DNA of 5,210 nt from Planctomycetota bacterium (GTDB lineage Bacteria; Planctomycetota; Phycisphaerae; UBA1845), in the NCBI GenBank assembly GCA_022561415.1, contig JADFRH010000179.1:1-5210 (forward strand), written 5' to 3'. The position numbers were made by a program, and so were the translations under genes. Under the pieces are notes generated by a model that saw only the letters and a list, made by a program, of their open reading frames with translations, ran no database searches and was not told the origin of the DNA. Position 1 is the first letter of the stretch. Each line of letters opens with the position of its first letter. Positions 4,951 through 5,210 of this stretch are shown piece after piece.

Positions 4951-4967
4951 CGGTTCAGCTCAGAAAT

Positions 4968-5210
4968 CTAGAAAATCCCCGACTTACCCAGCCAGGACAG
5001 GTAGCGCTTCCAATCGACCCGCCGCTCCGGGGAAAGCGAGGCCGCAAATGCCTCGTCGGGTATCGCATCGGCCAACACCAATGCCCTAGCCAGCGCTGCC
5101 CGCGCCTCGTCGGGTCGCCCGAGGAACACGTTGCTGTTGATAATCTGTACGTAAGCGGCCAGTGCGCTTGGCATGTCTTTGTAAATCCCGGCCGCCTGCT
5201 CATACAACGC
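4968..5210 (-). CDS. TPR-containing protein, C-terminal fragment (5' end outside the window)
   Basis: The frame enters from the right edge and ends at TAG 4970-4968, giving 80 visible codons. The TTG at 5207 is in frame but is most likely an internal leucine. The sequence ALYEQAAGIYKDMPSALAAYVQIINSNVFLGRPDEARAALARALVLAD contains one good tetratricopeptide hairpin (Ala-Ala-Tyr...GRPDEARAALARAL) and the end of another. It is followed by an acidic/serine linker and a WKRYLSWLGKSGIF tail. TPR hairpins are protein-protein interaction scaffolds. I cannot name a function. Being upstream of flgN on the same strand with a 36-base gap, it may belong to the same transcription unit, but nothing seen ties it to the flagellum. 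Confidence 0.75.
   Translation of the reverse strand, partial: ALYEQAAGIYKDMPSALAAYVQIINSNVFLGRPDEARAALARALVLADAIPDEAFAASLSPERRVDWKRYLSWLGKSGIF

Overview
The window carries part of a flagellar operon, and every gene is on the minus strand. Read in transcription order (right to left) the layout is: the C-terminal end of a TPR protein (5210-4968), a FlgN-type export chaperone (4931-4449), a soluble sensor histidine kinase (4452-3469), an NtrC-family sigma-54 activator (3415-2021), a 200-base regulatory gap (2020-1821), and the rod and basal-body genes flgB (1820-1383), flgC (1368-949) and fliE (922-596). The start of fliF (511 to the left edge) comes last. No stretch of 300 bases lacks a gene, and I see no RNA gene, CRISPR array or transposase gene.

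The organism is a GC-rich, motile, probably Gram-negative bacterium. The order flgB-flgC-fliE-fliF behind a FlgN-like gene and an HK/sigma-54-activator pair, together with the FlgB and FlgC sequences, most resembles flagellar loci of Planctomycetota or nearby phyla. That placement is an impression from memory, not a search result.

The kinase and activator form a FlrB/FlrC-like (FleS/FleR-like) pair. The only sizeable intergenic gap holds a good candidate sigma-54 promoter facing flgB. Nearly 100 bases upstream of its predicted start lies a 26-base inverted repeat, at the usual distance for an activator site. The simplest model is that the kinase phosphorylates the activator, which then switches on flgB-flgC-fliE-fliF from this gap.

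Two things stand out. First, a short dispersed repeat, GTGAAACCGGCTTGCCGG and its reverse complement, occurs about ten times, plus one decayed copy. It sits in every gap longer than 30 bases and also inside the kinase gene, in frame, in surface loops and at both termini, but in none of the structural genes. Second, the fliF reading frame is normal for about 143 codons and then runs without a break into a ClC chloride-channel signature that continues off the left edge. This is either a chimeric assembly end or a real gene fusion.
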